This document shows, piece after piece, positions 1-9,859 of a stretch of DNA of 35,030 nucleotides (within the stretch, counting starts at the first letter, position 1; each line of letters begins with the position of its first letter). The notes under the pieces were generated by a model that searched no databases, was not told the origin of the DNA, and worked only from the letters and a program-made list of their open reading frames with translations. This stretch comes from an uncultured Luminiphilus sp. (GTDB taxonomy: Bacteria; Pseudomonadota; Gammaproteobacteria; Pseudomonadales; Halieaceae). The stretch is from NCBI GenBank assembly GCA_938091995.1, contig CALKNZ010000107.1:1-35030 (forward strand), in the 5' to 3' direction. Position numbers and translations under genes: made by a program.

Positions 1-1473
1 GGCAGCAGCCACCTCCCGGGACGATAAGGTGATGGTTTGAGGCACCAATAAAGGCTGAGTCCTAATGCCACTGTCATCGCGCATGCGCTTCAGACGCTCG
101 TAGGTAATACGCTCGTGTGCGGCATGCATATCCACTAAGACTAGCCCTTCAGCGTTCTCGGAGAGAATGAAAACACCATGCAGCTGCGCCAAGGCAAATC
201 CCAAAGGCGGTACCTCCGACTCGCCGTCCTGCGGGACGGTCTTTTCCATAACCGAGCCGCCGTGGTCACTGCGGTTATACCCAGACGGGGTGTAAAGGCG
301 AGACAAGGCGTCAAGATTAGCCGTGCCTACCTGCACCTCAGGTTGCCAGTGACTTCCAGATGGAGTGGTCAGACCCATTGGCGTCTGTTGCGGCGCCGTT
401 GACCAGCCAAGATCGCCTGAATGATTAGCGACGGTGGTATCTGCAGTCACACCATCACCCGGACGGAGATCGCCCAACGCACGGTGTAAAGTACTGAAAA
501 TAAAGCTATGTACCTCCCGACCTTCCCTGAATCGCACTTCATGCTTAGTCGGATGCACATTGACATCGACGACCGCGGGATCGACCTCCAAAAACAGCAC
601 GTAGGCGGGATGGCGTCCGTGAAAAAGAACGTCGCGGTAGGCCTGCTTAATCGCATGGGTCACCAGCTTGTCGCGAATCACCCGACCGTTGACGAAAAAA
701 TATTGCAAATCGGCTTGGCTACGGGAAAACGTGGGCAGACCGACCCATCCGTGCAGGGAAAACCGGCCCGCCTCTCGAGCCAAGGCCACCGACTGCTCCA
801 TAAATGCTGAACCGCACACCGTTGCAATCCGTCGCTCGCGCCCCGCTTGATCGCTGGCACAATTGAGACTGTGCAGCGTTTTTCCGTTGTGCCTCAGTGA
901 AAAAGCAACATCGCTTCGAGCTAAAGCCTGTCGCTTAAACACTTCATCAATATGGCCCAGCTCTGTTTTTTCAGTGCGTAAGAATTTGCGCCGTGCGGGC
1001 GTGTTGTAAAAGAGATCGCGGACCTCAAGGCTCGTGCCTCGTGGATGAGGGGCCGGACTCACCGAGACTGTCATATCTCGTCCCTCAGATTGGGCAACCA
1101 TCCCCGAGGCTCCCTCGTCTGAGGCATTACTCGTTAGCGAAAGTCGTGACACCGAAGCAATCGAAGCGAGAGCCTCACCGCGAAAACCCAGAGTCCCAAC
1201 CGCCTCAAGATCGTCTATCGAATCAATTTTGGAGGTGGCATGCCGCGCCAACGCTAAAGTTAAATCCTCGGCGGAAATTCCCAAACCGTTGTCTCGTATC
1301 CGCATCAACTGAACGCCGCCAGACTCGAGCTCAATATCAATTCGTGTAGCGCCCGCATCGAGACTATTTTCTATGGCTTCTTTAATGACCGAGGCCGGAC
1401 GCTCCACGACCTCGCCTGCAGCGATCTGATTAGCAAGACGGGTGGCTAATTTATGGATTCGATGTTGTGTCAT
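1..1473 (-). CDS. mutL: DNA mismatch repair protein MutL (C-terminus cut by window edge)
   Basis: MutL couples mismatch recognition by MutS to strand incision. The reading frame is open from an ATG at 1473 to the window edge (491 codons seen). The N-terminal GHKL ATPase motifs are all visible: an early [16 protein letters not shown] segment, [15 protein letters not shown] and GFRGEAL. Near residues 448-459 (about nt 97-132) the C-terminal domain carries [12 protein letters not shown], which fits the DQHA(X)2E(X)4E metal-binding endonuclease signature of MutL from organisms lacking MutH, with Q replaced by M. Its start overlaps the amiB stop by one base (TAATG), so the two genes are probably translationally coupled, and the amiB-mutL order matches E. 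coli. The last C-terminal residues lie outside the window. Confidence 0.97.
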   Translation of the reverse strand, partial: MTQHRIHKLATRLANQIAAGEVVERPASVIKEAIENSLDAGATRIDIELESGGVQLMRIRDNGLGISAEDLTLALARHATSKIDSIDDLEAVGTLGFRGEALASIASVSRLSLTSNASDEGASGMVAQSEGRDMTVSVSPAPHPRGTSLEVRDLFYNTPARRKFLRTEKTELGHIDEVFKRQALARSDVAFSLRHNGKTLHSLNCASDQAGRERRIATVCGSAFMEQSVALAREAGRFSLHGWVGLPTFSRSQADLQYFFVNGRVIRDKLVTHAIKQAYRDVLFHGRHPAYVLFLEVDPAVVDVNVHPTKHEVRFREGREVHSFIFSTLHRALGDLRPGDGVTADTTVANHSGDLGWSTAPQQTPMGLTTPSGSHWQPEVQVGTANLDALSRLYTPSGYNRSDHGGSVMEKTVPQDGESEVPPLGFALAQLHGVFILSENAEGLVLVDMHAAHERITYERLKRMRDDSGIRTQPLLVPQTITLSSREVAAA

Positions 1474-2831
1474 TAAGCGTCAGGTATCTTTAGAATTTGA
1501 CCGATACGAATAGTTGAACCGCTCAGCCCATTGGCTGCCTTGAGCGTATCTAGATTCACTTGGTAGCGAAGTGCAATTTCAGAGAGCGTATCTCCACGTG
1601 CAATGACATAAACCCGCCCCTCTGACTGAGTACCCCTCTGCCAGGCTAACAGGGTGCCCGCGGGTGGATGTGATGTGAACCACGTTGAAATTCCGTTGTG
1701 AATAGCTCGAGCCATCTTGTCCTGATAACTGGACGAATTCAGCCGGTTTGCTTCAGCCGGATTGGAAATAAAACCCGTTTCCACCAATATCGAAGGAATA
1801 TCCGGGCTTTTTAATACTGCGAATCCAGCTTGCTCGACCTTGGGTTTGTGAAGCTTGGCAAAATCACCTATCTCATCTAACACCCTAGCACCCAAGCTTA
1901 TACTGGTGTCTAGGGTCGCCGTCATCGACAAATCAGTGAGCACCCCCGCCAACATATCATCTTTGTCAGATAGTCGGACGCCACCCACTAAGTCAGCAGA
2001 ATTCTCACGATCAGCTAGGTATTGCGCGGCGGTGGACGAAGCGCCTTTGGTTGACAGCGCGTAAACCGAGGCTCCGTTAGCCGAGGCTTGACGAAAAGCA
2101 TCCGCATGAATCGACACAAATAAATCAGCCTGATATTTTCTCGCCAGGTCTCTTCGCCCGCGCAGGCTCACGTAATAATCGCCGTCGCGTATCATCACAG
2201 GCTTTAAACCCGGCGTCTTTTCCAGTCGAGCTTTAAGCTTTTGTGCTATCGCTAGAACCACCTTTTTCTCGTACAGCTTTTTGGGGCCTAAGGCCCCGGG
2301 ATCTTCCCCGCCATGACCTGCGTCAATCGCCACAATAATATCCCGGCGATCCGCTAACTGATCGACACTCTTAGTTGCCACCGACTCAACGGTGCTAGCG
2401 CCTTCGTCAAACATATCCAGTACCAGCCGGTGGCCCGTCCGTTCATTGGACTCTAATGGGAAGCTCTTAGGACGAATTTTACTATTGAGGTCAAAAACAA
2501 TCCTTAAATCGTTACCTTCCCGCACTCCCGAACGGACCCGAGCAACCGGCGTATTTTCCAAAGGAAGATTAGTGAGGGCATTGATCAAACGGGCATCGGC
2601 CATATCAACCACCAGACGTCGTGGGTTGGATAACTCAAATATAGAGTGGGAAATAGGCTCTGACAGATCGAACACGACTCGGGTGTGATCAGGGGCCCGC
2701 CACAGCCGCACATCAAGAACATCTGCCCCGTGAACTGGCACAGTGATAGACAAAATAAGACACAGCAGTACCCACGCCCGTATGGCACTGCTATCTTGCT
2801 TGTTTCGCCCTGACGCCAATTGCACGCTCAC
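1473..2831 (-). CDS. amiB: N-acetylmuramoyl-L-alanine amidase with AMIN and LysM domains
   Basis: This periplasmic zinc amidase cleaves the amide bond between N-acetylmuramate and the peptide stem during cell separation. The sequence shows a signal peptide (about residues 18-35), an AMIN domain (about 37-140) that normally directs septal localisation, an Amidase_3 domain (about 165-385) with [15 protein letters not shown] and ILVETGF zinc/catalytic motifs, and one LysM repeat at 407-450 ([13 protein letters not shown]). The C-terminal LysM and the position between tsaE and mutL match E. coli AmiB rather than AmiC, hence the symbol. The start used is GTG. No clear Shine-Dalgarno site is seen, and a second GTG two codons downstream is possible. 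Confidence 0.93.
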   Translation of the reverse strand: MSVQLASGRNKQDSSAIRAWVLLCLILSITVPVHGADVLDVRLWRAPDHTRVVFDLSEPISHSIFELSNPRRLVVDMADARLINALTNLPLENTPVARVRSGVREGNDLRIVFDLNSKIRPKSFPLESNERTGHRLVLDMFDEGASTVESVATKSVDQLADRRDIIVAIDAGHGGEDPGALGPKKLYEKKVVLAIAQKLKARLEKTPGLKPVMIRDGDYYVSLRGRRDLARKYQADLFVSIHADAFRQASANGASVYALSTKGASSTAAQYLADRENSADLVGGVRLSDKDDMLAGVLTDLSMTATLDTSISLGARVLDEIGDFAKLHKPKVEQAGFAVLKSPDIPSILVETGFISNPAEANRLNSSSYQDKMARAIHNGISTWFTSHPPAGTLLAWQRGTQSEGRVYVIARGDTLSEIALRYQVNLDTLKAANGLSGSTIRIGQILKIPDA

Positions 2832-2918
2832 TTTTTAGCCGACATAGTAGCTCTATGTTGCGCTGTTTCAGTAGAGTCCAGACCAAGACTCTCGTTTTAA
2901 TTTCTTTTTACTATCTTA

Positions 2919-3404
2919 TTAAAGGCCCTGGGCAACTTCGTTAAGTTGCTGACAAACCCATCTACCCGCTTCTGTCCCACCCCTGAGGCGAAGCTGCCTA
3001 CCGTCGTTAAAGGACGATAAACGCACTAACAAGTCCGCCTGGGGCAGCCAATCACCGCCCCGCTCAGCCCATTCAACCAGTAATATCGCGGGCGCCATCA
3101 GGTAGTCATCGAAACCCACGTAGGCTAATTCTTCGGGATCGGCAATCCGGTAAAGATCAAAATGAAAAACCTTAACATCATCGAACTCGTAGGGCTCTAC
3201 CAAGGTGTAGGTTGGGCTTTTTACACTGCCTACATGCCCCACTGCGCGAAGGAATCCACGGCTCAACGTGGTTTTACCGGCCCCCAGCTCACCGCTTAAA
3301 TAAATCTTCAAGGGCGGTTTGCAAACCTGAGCCAGGCGCGCGCCAAAAGCGATGGTGCTTTGCTCATCTGGCAACTCAATGGTGAATTCAGTCATCTCTG
3401 TCAT
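2919..3404 (-). CDS. tsaE: tRNA threonylcarbamoyladenosine biosynthesis ATPase TsaE
   Basis: TsaE is the small ATPase partner of TsaB/TsaD in making t6A37 on tRNAs that read ANN codons. The Walker A motif GELGAGKTT and the downstream SPTYTLVEPYEF and HFDLYRI segments are typical of the family. The open frame extends upstream to 3473, but the ATG at 3404 (MTEMTEF) gives 161 residues, close to the usual length, and avoids running into the divergent queG start at 3465. An ATG three codons further in is also possible. It lies upstream of amiB on the same strand with an 87-bp gap, as in many gammaproteobacteria. Confidence 0.93.
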   Translation of the reverse strand: MTEMTEFTIELPDEQSTIAFGARLAQVCKPPLKIYLSGELGAGKTTLSRGFLRAVGHVGSVKSPTYTLVEPYEFDDVKVFHFDLYRIADPEELAYVGFDDYLMAPAILLVEWAERGGDWLPQADLLVRLSSFNDGRQLRLRGGTEAGRWVCQQLNEVAQGL

Positions 3405-3464
3405 TGCGCAAGTGTACCGAAGCATTAGCACGACGGGGGAATGTAGGTCTGTCAGAATGCACCA

Positions 3465-4550
3465 ATGAGCCACTACAACTCAAATACCGACACCCTAGCC
3501 TCGATCCGATCGCAGTTGGAGCAATGGGCTCAGGAGTTGGGCTTTCAGCAACTGGGCATTGCCGGAGTAGACCTGCACCAACACGAAGGCTACCTGCAAA
3601 AATGGCTAGACGCAGGCTATCAGGGAGACATGCACTACATGAACCGGCACGGCCGGAAAAGAACGCGCCCCGATGAACTCATTCCCGGCACCTGCACCGT
3701 GTTAACCCTGAGAATGGACTACCTCCCCGAATCTGCCGCTAATCCCGAGGGGCTGTTAGCGCAAAGCGACCGTGCCTACATCTCCCGCTATGCCCTTGGC
3801 CGCGACTACCACAAGCTCATTCGGCAACGACTAGCGCGACTCGCAAAACGGATCGAAGTTGAACTCGGATCGGGACAGTATCGCGCCTTCGTCGACAGTG
3901 CGCCGGTCCTTGAACGTGCCCTGGCCGAGCAATCGGGAATGGGGTGGATCGCTAAAAATACTATGCTGATCAACGAGCGAGCGGGTTCTTGGTTTTTCCT
4001 GGGCGAGATTTACACCGACATACCCTTCACCACCGATGCACCCAAGACCGAGAAACACTGCGGCAGTTGCACAGCCTGCCTGGATATTTGCCCCACTCAG
4101 GCCTTCGTGGCGCCTCATATCCTTGATGCTAGAAAGTGCATTTCATACCTGACCATCGAGCACCAGGGTTCTATTGATCTAGAGCTGAGACCTCTCATGG
4201 GCAATCGAATTTATGGCTGCGACGATTGCCAGCTGGTGTGTCCGTGGAACAAGTTTGCGCAACCCACCAATGAGCCAGACTTTTCACCGCGTCATAATCT
4301 CGACAATGAGGCACTGACTCGCCTTTTTGCTTGGACAGATGAAGAGTTTGACACGCGCATGCAAGGCTCGCCCATTCGCCGCATTGGTCACGAGCGCTGG
4401 TTACGCAATATTGCCATCGCTCTTGGGAATGCAACAACCTCACCGGAGGTGATCGCGGCGCTGCAGAGTCGTCTCGACCACTGTTCTCCTTTGGTCAAGG
4501 AGCACGTTGTCTGGGCTATTTCACAGCACGTCGATAAGCGCGAGCTATAA
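3465..4550 (+). CDS. queG: Epoxyqueuosine reductase QueG
   Basis: QueG performs the last step of queuosine synthesis, reducing epoxyqueuosine to queuosine in tRNA with a cobalamin cofactor and two [4Fe-4S] clusters. The clusters are visible as [12 protein letters not shown] (residues 199-210) and, after C225, [11 protein letters not shown] (251-261). The [11 protein letters not shown] segment contains Asp144, which corresponds to the catalytic acid region of the family. The C-terminal part after about 280 fits the HEAT-like tRNA-binding extension. The 361-residue length is normal. It is divergent from tsaE with about 60 bp between starts, and its 3' end overlaps the convergent orn by 6 bp. 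The NAD(P)HX-repair gene nnr, which separates queG and tsaE in E. coli, is absent here. Confidence 0.96.
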   Translation: MSHYNSNTDTLASIRSQLEQWAQELGFQQLGIAGVDLHQHEGYLQKWLDAGYQGDMHYMNRHGRKRTRPDELIPGTCTVLTLRMDYLPESAANPEGLLAQSDRAYISRYALGRDYHKLIRQRLARLAKRIEVELGSGQYRAFVDSAPVLERALAEQSGMGWIAKNTMLINERAGSWFFLGEIYTDIPFTTDAPKTEKHCGSCTACLDICPTQAFVAPHILDARKCISYLTIEHQGSIDLELRPLMGNRIYGCDDCQLVCPWNKFAQPTNEPDFSPRHNLDNEALTRLFAWTDEEFDTRMQGSPIRRIGHERWLRNIAIALGNATTSPEVIAALQSRLDHCSPLVKEHVVWAISQHVDKREL

Positions 4551-5093
4551 AGCTGGGACCTGTAGGAAGTTGTCACGGTAATAGCGCAGCTCTTCTATGG
4601 ACTCCCTAATATCATCCAGAGCCAAGTGCACATTACGCTTTTGTAAACCGGGCAAATCGGGTCGCCACCGACTGGCTAGAATTTTCAACGAGCTGACATC
4701 AAGATTTCGATAATGAAAAAAAGCTTCAAGATCGGGCAAGTGACGCGCCATAAACCGTCGGTCCTGGCAAATTGAATTACCACACATGGGCGAGCTTCCT
4801 GCTGGCACCCATTTCTCAAGGAAAGCTAGTGTCTCTCGTGTCGCCCGCTGCTCGTCATATTCACTCGCACACACTCTTTCTACTAGACCGGAAGCGTTGT
4901 GGTGGCTGGTATTCCATTCATCCATAGCATCAAGCTCTTCTCGGCTCTGGTGGATCGCAATAACCGGTCCCTCTGCCAGCTCATTCAGATCGCTATCTGT
5001 GACGATCGTGGCCATTTCGATAACTCGGTGCTGCTCAGGAATAAGGCCCGTCATTTCCAGGTCAACCCAAATAAGATTTTGTGCGTCTGACAT
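4545..5093 (-). CDS. orn: Oligoribonuclease
   Basis: Orn is a 3'-5' exoribonuclease that degrades two- to five-nucleotide RNAs and, in many gammaproteobacteria, pGpG from cyclic-di-GMP turnover. It is a DEDD-type enzyme: WVDLEMTGL near residue 9 gives the first Asp-Glu pair, the central [10 protein letters not shown] region supplies the next acidic residue, and the C-terminal [18 protein letters not shown] holds the final Asp. At 182 residues it is full length. It is divergent from rsgA (95-bp gap) and converges on queG with a 6-bp overlap, an arrangement conserved in E. coli. Confidence 0.97.
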   Translation of the reverse strand: MSDAQNLIWVDLEMTGLIPEQHRVIEMATIVTDSDLNELAEGPVIAIHQSREELDAMDEWNTSHHNASGLVERVCASEYDEQRATRETLAFLEKWVPAGSSPMCGNSICQDRRFMARHLPDLEAFFHYRNLDVSSLKILASRWRPDLPGLQKRNVHLALDDIRESIEELRYYRDNFLQVPAL

Positions 5094-5188
5094 AACACCC
5101 TCCCAATTTTTCGCAGTCTATCAGAGGAGCTACTAAGACATTTAAAACTTCACTCACATCAAAGGCCCAGAGGCAGTAGACTGAACTC

Positions 5189-6145
5189 ATGTCCAAACAA
5201 AGACTCAGCAAACAGCAGCATCGGCGCATTCAAGCAGCGCAGGAGCGTTATCGAAGCGACAGCGAATTAGGCGGTGAATCAGGGCTGGTCATCGCGCGCT
5301 TCGGCAAGCAGGTGCTTATTGAAGCTGAAAATGGTGATCGGAGAACCGCCACACTGCGTCGCCGTGCCGAAGACCCTGTCGCGGGGGATACAGTGGTCTG
5401 GACGCCACAAGGTGAGCATGGCGTTATCGAAGCATTGCTGCCCCGTCGGACCGTTATCTCCAGACCCAACAGTCAAGGTGCACTCAGGCCCATAGCGGCC
5501 AATATCGATCGCTTGCTCATCGTAATAGCGCCGCAGCCACTCGCCCAAGCCAATTTAATAGACCGTTATTTAGTGGCCGCTGGGCAGGCGGGCATCGCGG
5601 CCAGTCTGGTGGTCAACAAAGCTGATTTGTTATCCGAGGAGCCATCCGTCGGTAAACTCGCCGAGACCTACCGAAATTTGGACATTGAGGTACTCACAAC
5701 CGATCGCCTCAGTGACCCAACGGCTGAAGCCTTGCTGAACATGACGGCGACACAAACCGTGGCACTGGTTGGGCAGTCAGGGGTTGGCAAATCTTCGTTA
5801 ATCCAGCGGCTGTTGCCCGACTTGGAGATCCGCATCGGCGCTCTGTCTGACGCCGTTGGTCTAGGGCGTCACACCACGACAGCGGCGGCGCTTTATCATC
5901 TACCCGGAGGCGGACGCCTAATAGACTCCCCCGGGGTTCGAGAATTTCACCTCAGTCACTTATCCAAAGACGCTATAGCTGCGGGGTTCGTAGAATTCGA
6001 ACCGCTTCTCGGCTTGTGCCGCTTCAGGGACTGCAGCCACAGCCATGAGGCGCGTTGCGCCATCCTAGAAGCCCATGAGCGCGGGGAAATTAGCACCGCT
6101 CGACTCGCCAGTTATCGCCAGATCGTGTCGTCAATGAGTCCATAA
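5189..6145 (+). CDS. rsgA: Ribosome small-subunit biogenesis GTPase RsgA
   Basis: RsgA is a circularly permuted GTPase that checks late 30S subunit maturation. The permuted order is visible: an N-terminal OB-fold (about 30-105), then G4 NKAD (143-146), G1 GQSGVGKSS (195-203), a GRHTTT switch (226-231) and G3 DSPG (246-249), followed by a zinc-binding segment with C277, C282, H284 and C290. The basic N-terminus (KQRLSKQQHRRIQ) is typical of the RNA-binding tail. At 318 residues it is slightly short but complete. In E. coli psd follows directly; here an unrelated minus-strand gene is inserted between them. Confidence 0.96.
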   Translation: MSKQRLSKQQHRRIQAAQERYRSDSELGGESGLVIARFGKQVLIEAENGDRRTATLRRRAEDPVAGDTVVWTPQGEHGVIEALLPRRTVISRPNSQGALRPIAANIDRLLIVIAPQPLAQANLIDRYLVAAGQAGIAASLVVNKADLLSEEPSVGKLAETYRNLDIEVLTTDRLSDPTAEALLNMTATQTVALVGQSGVGKSSLIQRLLPDLEIRIGALSDAVGLGRHTTTAAALYHLPGGGRLIDSPGVREFHLSHLSKDAIAAGFVEFEPLLGLCRFRDCSHSHEARCAILEAHERGEISTARLASYRQIVSSMSP

Positions 6146-6350
6146 ATTCTGCGGTATAAACTCCCGTCAGAATCCTATCGAAACAGCAAATCCTAGGCCA
6201 TTAGCGTGGGGATAGGCGTTAACGCTGTGAGTGAAGGCCGCGGTCGGTCGCTTCCTTTTGCAGAACTGCGCACCGTGCAGAACTGCGCATCATGCACAAC
6301 TGCGCATCATGCACAACTGCACATCACGTGGAACTCTGCATTACGTGGAA
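6146..6350. other. Intergenic gap between convergent rsgA and a minus-strand gene
   Basis: No gene can be supported in this gap. A short open frame starting at 6206 runs through the tandem repeat and has no ribosome-binding site or recognisable features. The right half is occupied by the 17-bp tandem repeat described separately. I see no classical hairpin plus T-tract terminator. Confidence 0.6.
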
Positions 6351-6361
6351 CTATGCATCAC
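6260..6361. repeat. Six tandem 17-bp repeat units
   Basis: Units begin at 6260, 6277, 6294, 6311, 6328 and 6345 and are all exactly 17 bp. The first four are close to GCAGAACTGCGCATCAT; the last two diverge to GTGGAACTCTGCATTAC and GTGGAACTATGCATCAC. The last unit overlaps the 3' end of the minus-strand gene that stops at 6351. Because 17 is not a multiple of three, the array cannot be a coding repeat in a single frame. The units are contiguous, so this is not a CRISPR array. Confidence 0.9.
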
Positions 6362-7508
6362 CGCCGTCTCTCCGCAGATCTTGAAAGAGTAGAAATTCGA
6401 AGCGCAATTCGACCTTCCAAGCACCCTCTCTAGAATCGTAGGGTTCATCAACACGCCAGTTGTAGCTGGGTTCAAATTCGATGAACAGATAATCACGGTA
6501 GGTTTGACGGCGGAATCTAAGACCGAGTTTGTAGTTGGAGACATACTCGTAAGGCTCTGTCGCTCCCCAAATCTCACCATAGACCATGAGGCCGCGTTCG
6601 GTGGGACCGCCGTTTGAACGATCTGCATTCCAAAAGTTGATCCATTGTAGGCTGGTGCTTAATTCCAGACCATCATTCTCGGTCTTGGAACCGTACAATG
6701 CACGAGTGTAGCTGCGAAGAATTTGCTGATCACTGATCTGATGATCGAGCAGCAAACGGGATGTGCTGGTGGTTCCCTCTCCGATTTCGTACTGAACGCG
6801 TTCAATAAACCGGACACTGTTGCGCTCGCTCAAATCGTGTTGATAGGTGAATTTCACACCCGGCTTTGGCCCATTTGAGCCTACACCCATGGTTAATTTG
6901 AAATCCCAGTCAGTCTCCTCATAGCGGTTAACTTTTAGTTCGAGGGCAACTCGAGACTGGGACTCATCTTGCTCGCCATTAATATCGTTGAGGGGGTCAT
7001 CGCCTTGAAACACTAAATCAAGTCGTTTTGAGATTTGCGGCAGATTAATCTTGCCGCCCAGCCGAAAACGAACATCGTTACCGAGACGTTCATCCCTCTC
7101 ATTACTGACGCGTAACCGCAGTCGCGAATAGGCCTCGGTATCCCCAGAGTCGCCTCCCCCAAAATAGGCGTCAAACCATTGCGTAAGATCATCGGCCCTC
7201 TCAGTGATCAGGCCATGCCCCGCATCCATCCACGAGGTGCCCTGAGACGGCTCGAGCTCAACAGATTCAACGATCTGATCCGATGACCCCGCTTCAACTG
7301 ATGGCTGGACTTCGATTACTGACTCAGTATTTTCAGTATCTTGAGCTTCCCTGACGGTCGCCTCTGCGGGTAAATCCACGTTTTCCGCCGCGACAGTTTG
7401 GGCCCGCAGTGGCAGTGCAACCAGCAGAATAACGAAGCCTAAACACCCAAGCTGGCTGGTGAAAGAAAAGACGATTCGACGTTTATTTTTCTTGTACTGC
7501 GTTTTCAT
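6351..7508 (-). CDS. Predicted outer-membrane beta-barrel-like protein of unknown function
   Basis: I do not recognise a named family. The 385-residue product has a basic N-terminus and a hydrophobic stretch ending in LPLRAQTVAA, consistent with a signal peptide, then an acidic low-complexity region to about residue 100. From about 125 onward the sequence alternates polar and aromatic/hydrophobic residues (YSRLRLRVSNERDE, RVALELKVNRYEETDWDFKL, YKLGLRFRRQTYRDYLFIEF), as expected of amphipathic beta-strands in an outer-membrane barrel. The near-terminal WKVELRFEFLLF strand fits, though the chain continues a few residues past the last Phe. It is inserted between rsgA and psd. No clear ribosome-binding site precedes the ATG. 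Confidence 0.75.
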   Translation of the reverse strand: MKTQYKKNKRRIVFSFTSQLGCLGFVILLVALPLRAQTVAAENVDLPAEATVREAQDTENTESVIEVQPSVEAGSSDQIVESVELEPSQGTSWMDAGHGLITERADDLTQWFDAYFGGGDSGDTEAYSRLRLRVSNERDERLGNDVRFRLGGKINLPQISKRLDLVFQGDDPLNDINGEQDESQSRVALELKVNRYEETDWDFKLTMGVGSNGPKPGVKFTYQHDLSERNSVRFIERVQYEIGEGTTSTSRLLLDHQISDQQILRSYTRALYGSKTENDGLELSTSLQWINFWNADRSNGGPTERGLMVYGEIWGATEPYEYVSNYKLGLRFRRQTYRDYLFIEFEPSYNWRVDEPYDSREGAWKVELRFEFLLFQDLRRDGGDA

Positions 7509-7583
7509 AATTTAAATTCAATGAACATAGCGCCACGGACCGTTAGAATAACGCCATCCGACCTTATATAAGTTTATCTTTTT

Positions 7584-8411
7584 ATGAAGTTTTTCGCAGT
7601 GCTGCAATCGCTACTTCCACAACACCACCTGTCCCGAGCCGCGGGCTGGCTTGGCCACTTAGAAGGCCCAGGCTGGCTGAAGACGACGCTGATCAAGGCT
7701 TTTATGAGCAGCTACGGTATTTCATTGAAAGATGCCGAGATCGAAAATCCCGAGGACTACCCCCATTTCAACGCATTTTTCACCCGCGCCCTGAAAAGCG
7801 ACGCGCGCCCTCTGGCAAACAGCCGTTTTGTGATGCCGGCCGACGGCGAGCTAAGCCAGAGGGGACCTATAGACGCCGGAGCAATGATCCAAGCTAAAGG
7901 ACGAACCTATACAGCAACCGCACTACTGGGGGGAGATGCCCTCGCGGCCGAAGCTTTTAATAACGGTAGTTTCGCGACCATTTATTTAGCACCTCGGGAT
8001 TATCACAGGATTCACATGCCCACTACGGGCACCCTGCGGCGTACTCGCTACGTTCCCGGCGATCTTTTTGCCGTCAACAAAACCACAGCCCGAACCGTCG
8101 ACCAACTCTTTGCCAGGAATGAGCGCTTGGTGTGCTATTTCGATACTGCCAACGGACCACTGGTACTGGTTCTAGTGGGTGCAATTATCGTCGCCGGTAT
8201 AGAAACCGTTTGGGGTGGTGTAGAAGCACCGTCTCCAGACACCATTAGAGAAACCTGTTGGAACGACGATAGCGCGCCAACATTTGCTGCCGGTGAGGAA
8301 GTGGGTCGATTCTTTTTGGGCTCAACCGTTATTGTACTCACCTCAGAGCAACTCAGCTGGACGGCCGAGGCAGGAGCTGCTGTTAAGGTGAAAACCCCCC
8401 TCGCTGATTGA
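7584..8411 (+). CDS. psd: Phosphatidylserine decarboxylase proenzyme
   Basis: Psd converts phosphatidylserine to phosphatidylethanolamine at the inner membrane. The proenzyme cleaves itself at the LGST motif; here FFLGSTVIVL places the serine that becomes the pyruvoyl group at residue 247, leaving a short alpha chain of about 29 residues. Other family signatures are FNAFFTRALK, PADGELSQ and the histidine-rich YLAPRDYHRIHMP segment. At 275 residues it is the usual length for the gammaproteobacterial form. Ribosome-binding sequence is weak. A TATAAG at 7567-7572 could be a -10 element very close to the start, which I rate as weak evidence. It converges on the PhoH-family gene with only 8 bp between stops. 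Confidence 0.96.
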   Translation: MKFFAVLQSLLPQHHLSRAAGWLGHLEGPGWLKTTLIKAFMSSYGISLKDAEIENPEDYPHFNAFFTRALKSDARPLANSRFVMPADGELSQRGPIDAGAMIQAKGRTYTATALLGGDALAAEAFNNGSFATIYLAPRDYHRIHMPTTGTLRRTRYVPGDLFAVNKTTARTVDQLFARNERLVCYFDTANGPLVLVLVGAIIVAGIETVWGGVEAPSPDTIRETCWNDDSAPTFAAGEEVGRFFLGSTVIVLTSEQLSWTAEAGAAVKVKTPLAD

Positions 8412-8419
8412 ATTTGGCC

Positions 8420-9859
8420 TTAGAGGTTCTCCTCTGCAAACGCCGCCAATCTGGAACGCAAAATACCCTGAATAAACATGGTTCCTGCATGGGGGTAGTT
8501 TTTAACCCGTTCGACGAGGTAAGTCAGCCCTGAAGTGAGGGGAGAAATGTATTTATTGTCGATTTGCGCAAGGTTTCCCAGCACCACAATTTGCGAGTCT
8601 GCGCCCACTCGACTAATGATAGATTTCAGCTGAAATTGGGTTAGCCCCTGAGCTTCGTCGATAATGATATAGGCATTATTAAAGGACCGGCCACGCATAA
8701 AATTCAAGGATTTAAATTGAATATTGGCGCGTTCTTTCACGTAATCAATACTGCCATTGGCGCACTCATCGGCTCCGTGGAGTATCTCCAAATTATCGTC
8801 AAACGCAGCTAGCCAAGGTGCCATTTTCTCCTCTTCGGTTCCCGGTAAAAACCCAATTTCCTCAGCGATCGGGGGTGTTGAGCGAGCAACAATCAGTTTG
8901 GAAAATTTTCGCTGCTCAAGAATGGCATGAAGGCCATAGGCTAGAGCGAGCAGGGTTTTACCCGAGCCTGCAGGGCCCGTTAAAACCGTCATATCGATGT
9001 CGCTGTCGTCCAATAGGCGCATCGCCATGGCTTGCTCTAGGTTTCTAGGAGCCAAACCCCAAAAACGTTGATTCATGAGATTGTCCCGGCTATCCACACG
9101 CAGGTAGACGAACTCATCGTCCATCTTGACCACATAAGCTAAGAATTTGTGATCGTCATAGACAAATTGACAGGGATAGGCGTTAGGCAGCGCGGCGCGC
9201 GCAAGTCGGTGCAGGGTGATGTTGTCTTCTCGAATCGTGTCCACCTCTGCAATGGTCGACCAAAAATCACCGCTGAAGTGTTCATAACCCGTCGAGAGTA
9301 GATCAATATCGTCCAAGACACGGTCATGCCGATAGTCTTCGACATGGTTAAGCCCAGAGCCCTTAGCCTTAATGCGCATATTAATATCTTTTGTCACCAG
9401 ACAAATGACAGAATTCGGTTGCTCAGATTGCAGCTTTAGCGCGACATTGATAATGCGATTATCGTTTGCCTGATCCTGAGTGGCATTGAGAAACGGCACT
9501 AATCCGTCTTCCTGAATCAGCTGATCGGGGTAAATAGCCAAGGTGCCCAAGGGGCCATTAAAGTTGGAGCCGGGAATTTCGACGCCCGCCTGAGTTGCCC
9601 CGGGGCTAGCCCCGCCCACAATCTTCTCAATCATTTGAATGGCAATGCGCGCCTCTCGGCTAACCGTTTTATCCCGTCTGTCCTTAATGTGATCGAGTTC
9701 TTCGAGGACGGTCATAGGAATGACCACGTGGTGTTCCATAAACGCCGCTACCGCAGTGGGGTCGTGCAGAAGTACGTTAGTGTCCAGCACATAGGTTTTG
9801 CGCCCGGCAAGGACCACAACAGGCGTTTCATCATGGCAAGCAGCAGTATTAGCTTCCAT
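8420..9859 (-). CDS. PIN domain-PhoH family ATPase/ribonuclease (PhoH2 type)
   Basis: An N-terminal PIN nuclease domain (about residues 20-160, TYVLDTNVLLHDP and later acidic residues in DRRDKT and VTKDINMRIKA) is fused to a PhoH P-loop ATPase. The ATPase shows Walker A TGPAGSGKTLL and Walker B YIIIDEAQGLT. Known PhoH2 proteins act as RNA helicase/ribonucleases, so a role in RNA turnover is plausible by family. The frame opens at 9877, but the ATG at 9859 is preceded by GAGGAG at a good distance while the upstream ATG has none, so I use 9859 (479 residues). The SD lies in a near-palindrome GAGGAGTCCTC. Confidence 0.92.
   Translation of the reverse strand: MEANTAACHDETPVVVLAGRKTYVLDTNVLLHDPTAVAAFMEHHVVIPMTVLEELDHIKDRRDKTVSREARIAIQMIEKIVGGASPGATQAGVEIPGSNFNGPLGTLAIYPDQLIQEDGLVPFLNATQDQANDNRIINVALKLQSEQPNSVICLVTKDINMRIKAKGSGLNHVEDYRHDRVLDDIDLLSTGYEHFSGDFWSTIAEVDTIREDNITLHRLARAALPNAYPCQFVYDDHKFLAYVVKMDDEFVYLRVDSRDNLMNQRFWGLAPRNLEQAMAMRLLDDSDIDMTVLTGPAGSGKTLLALAYGLHAILEQRKFSKLIVARSTPPIAEEIGFLPGTEEEKMAPWLAAFDDNLEILHGADECANGSIDYVKERANIQFKSLNFMRGRSFNNAYIIIDEAQGLTQFQLKSIISRVGADSQIVVLGNLAQIDNKYISPLTSGLTYLVERVKNYPHAGTMFIQGILRSRLAAFAEENL

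Noticed and set aside
1-860. Several short open frames on both strands at the window start
   Set aside because: All lie within the continuous MutL reading frame, which shows conserved motifs throughout.
6260-6361. Possible CRISPR array
   Set aside because: The 17-bp units are directly contiguous with no unique spacers, and no cas genes are present.
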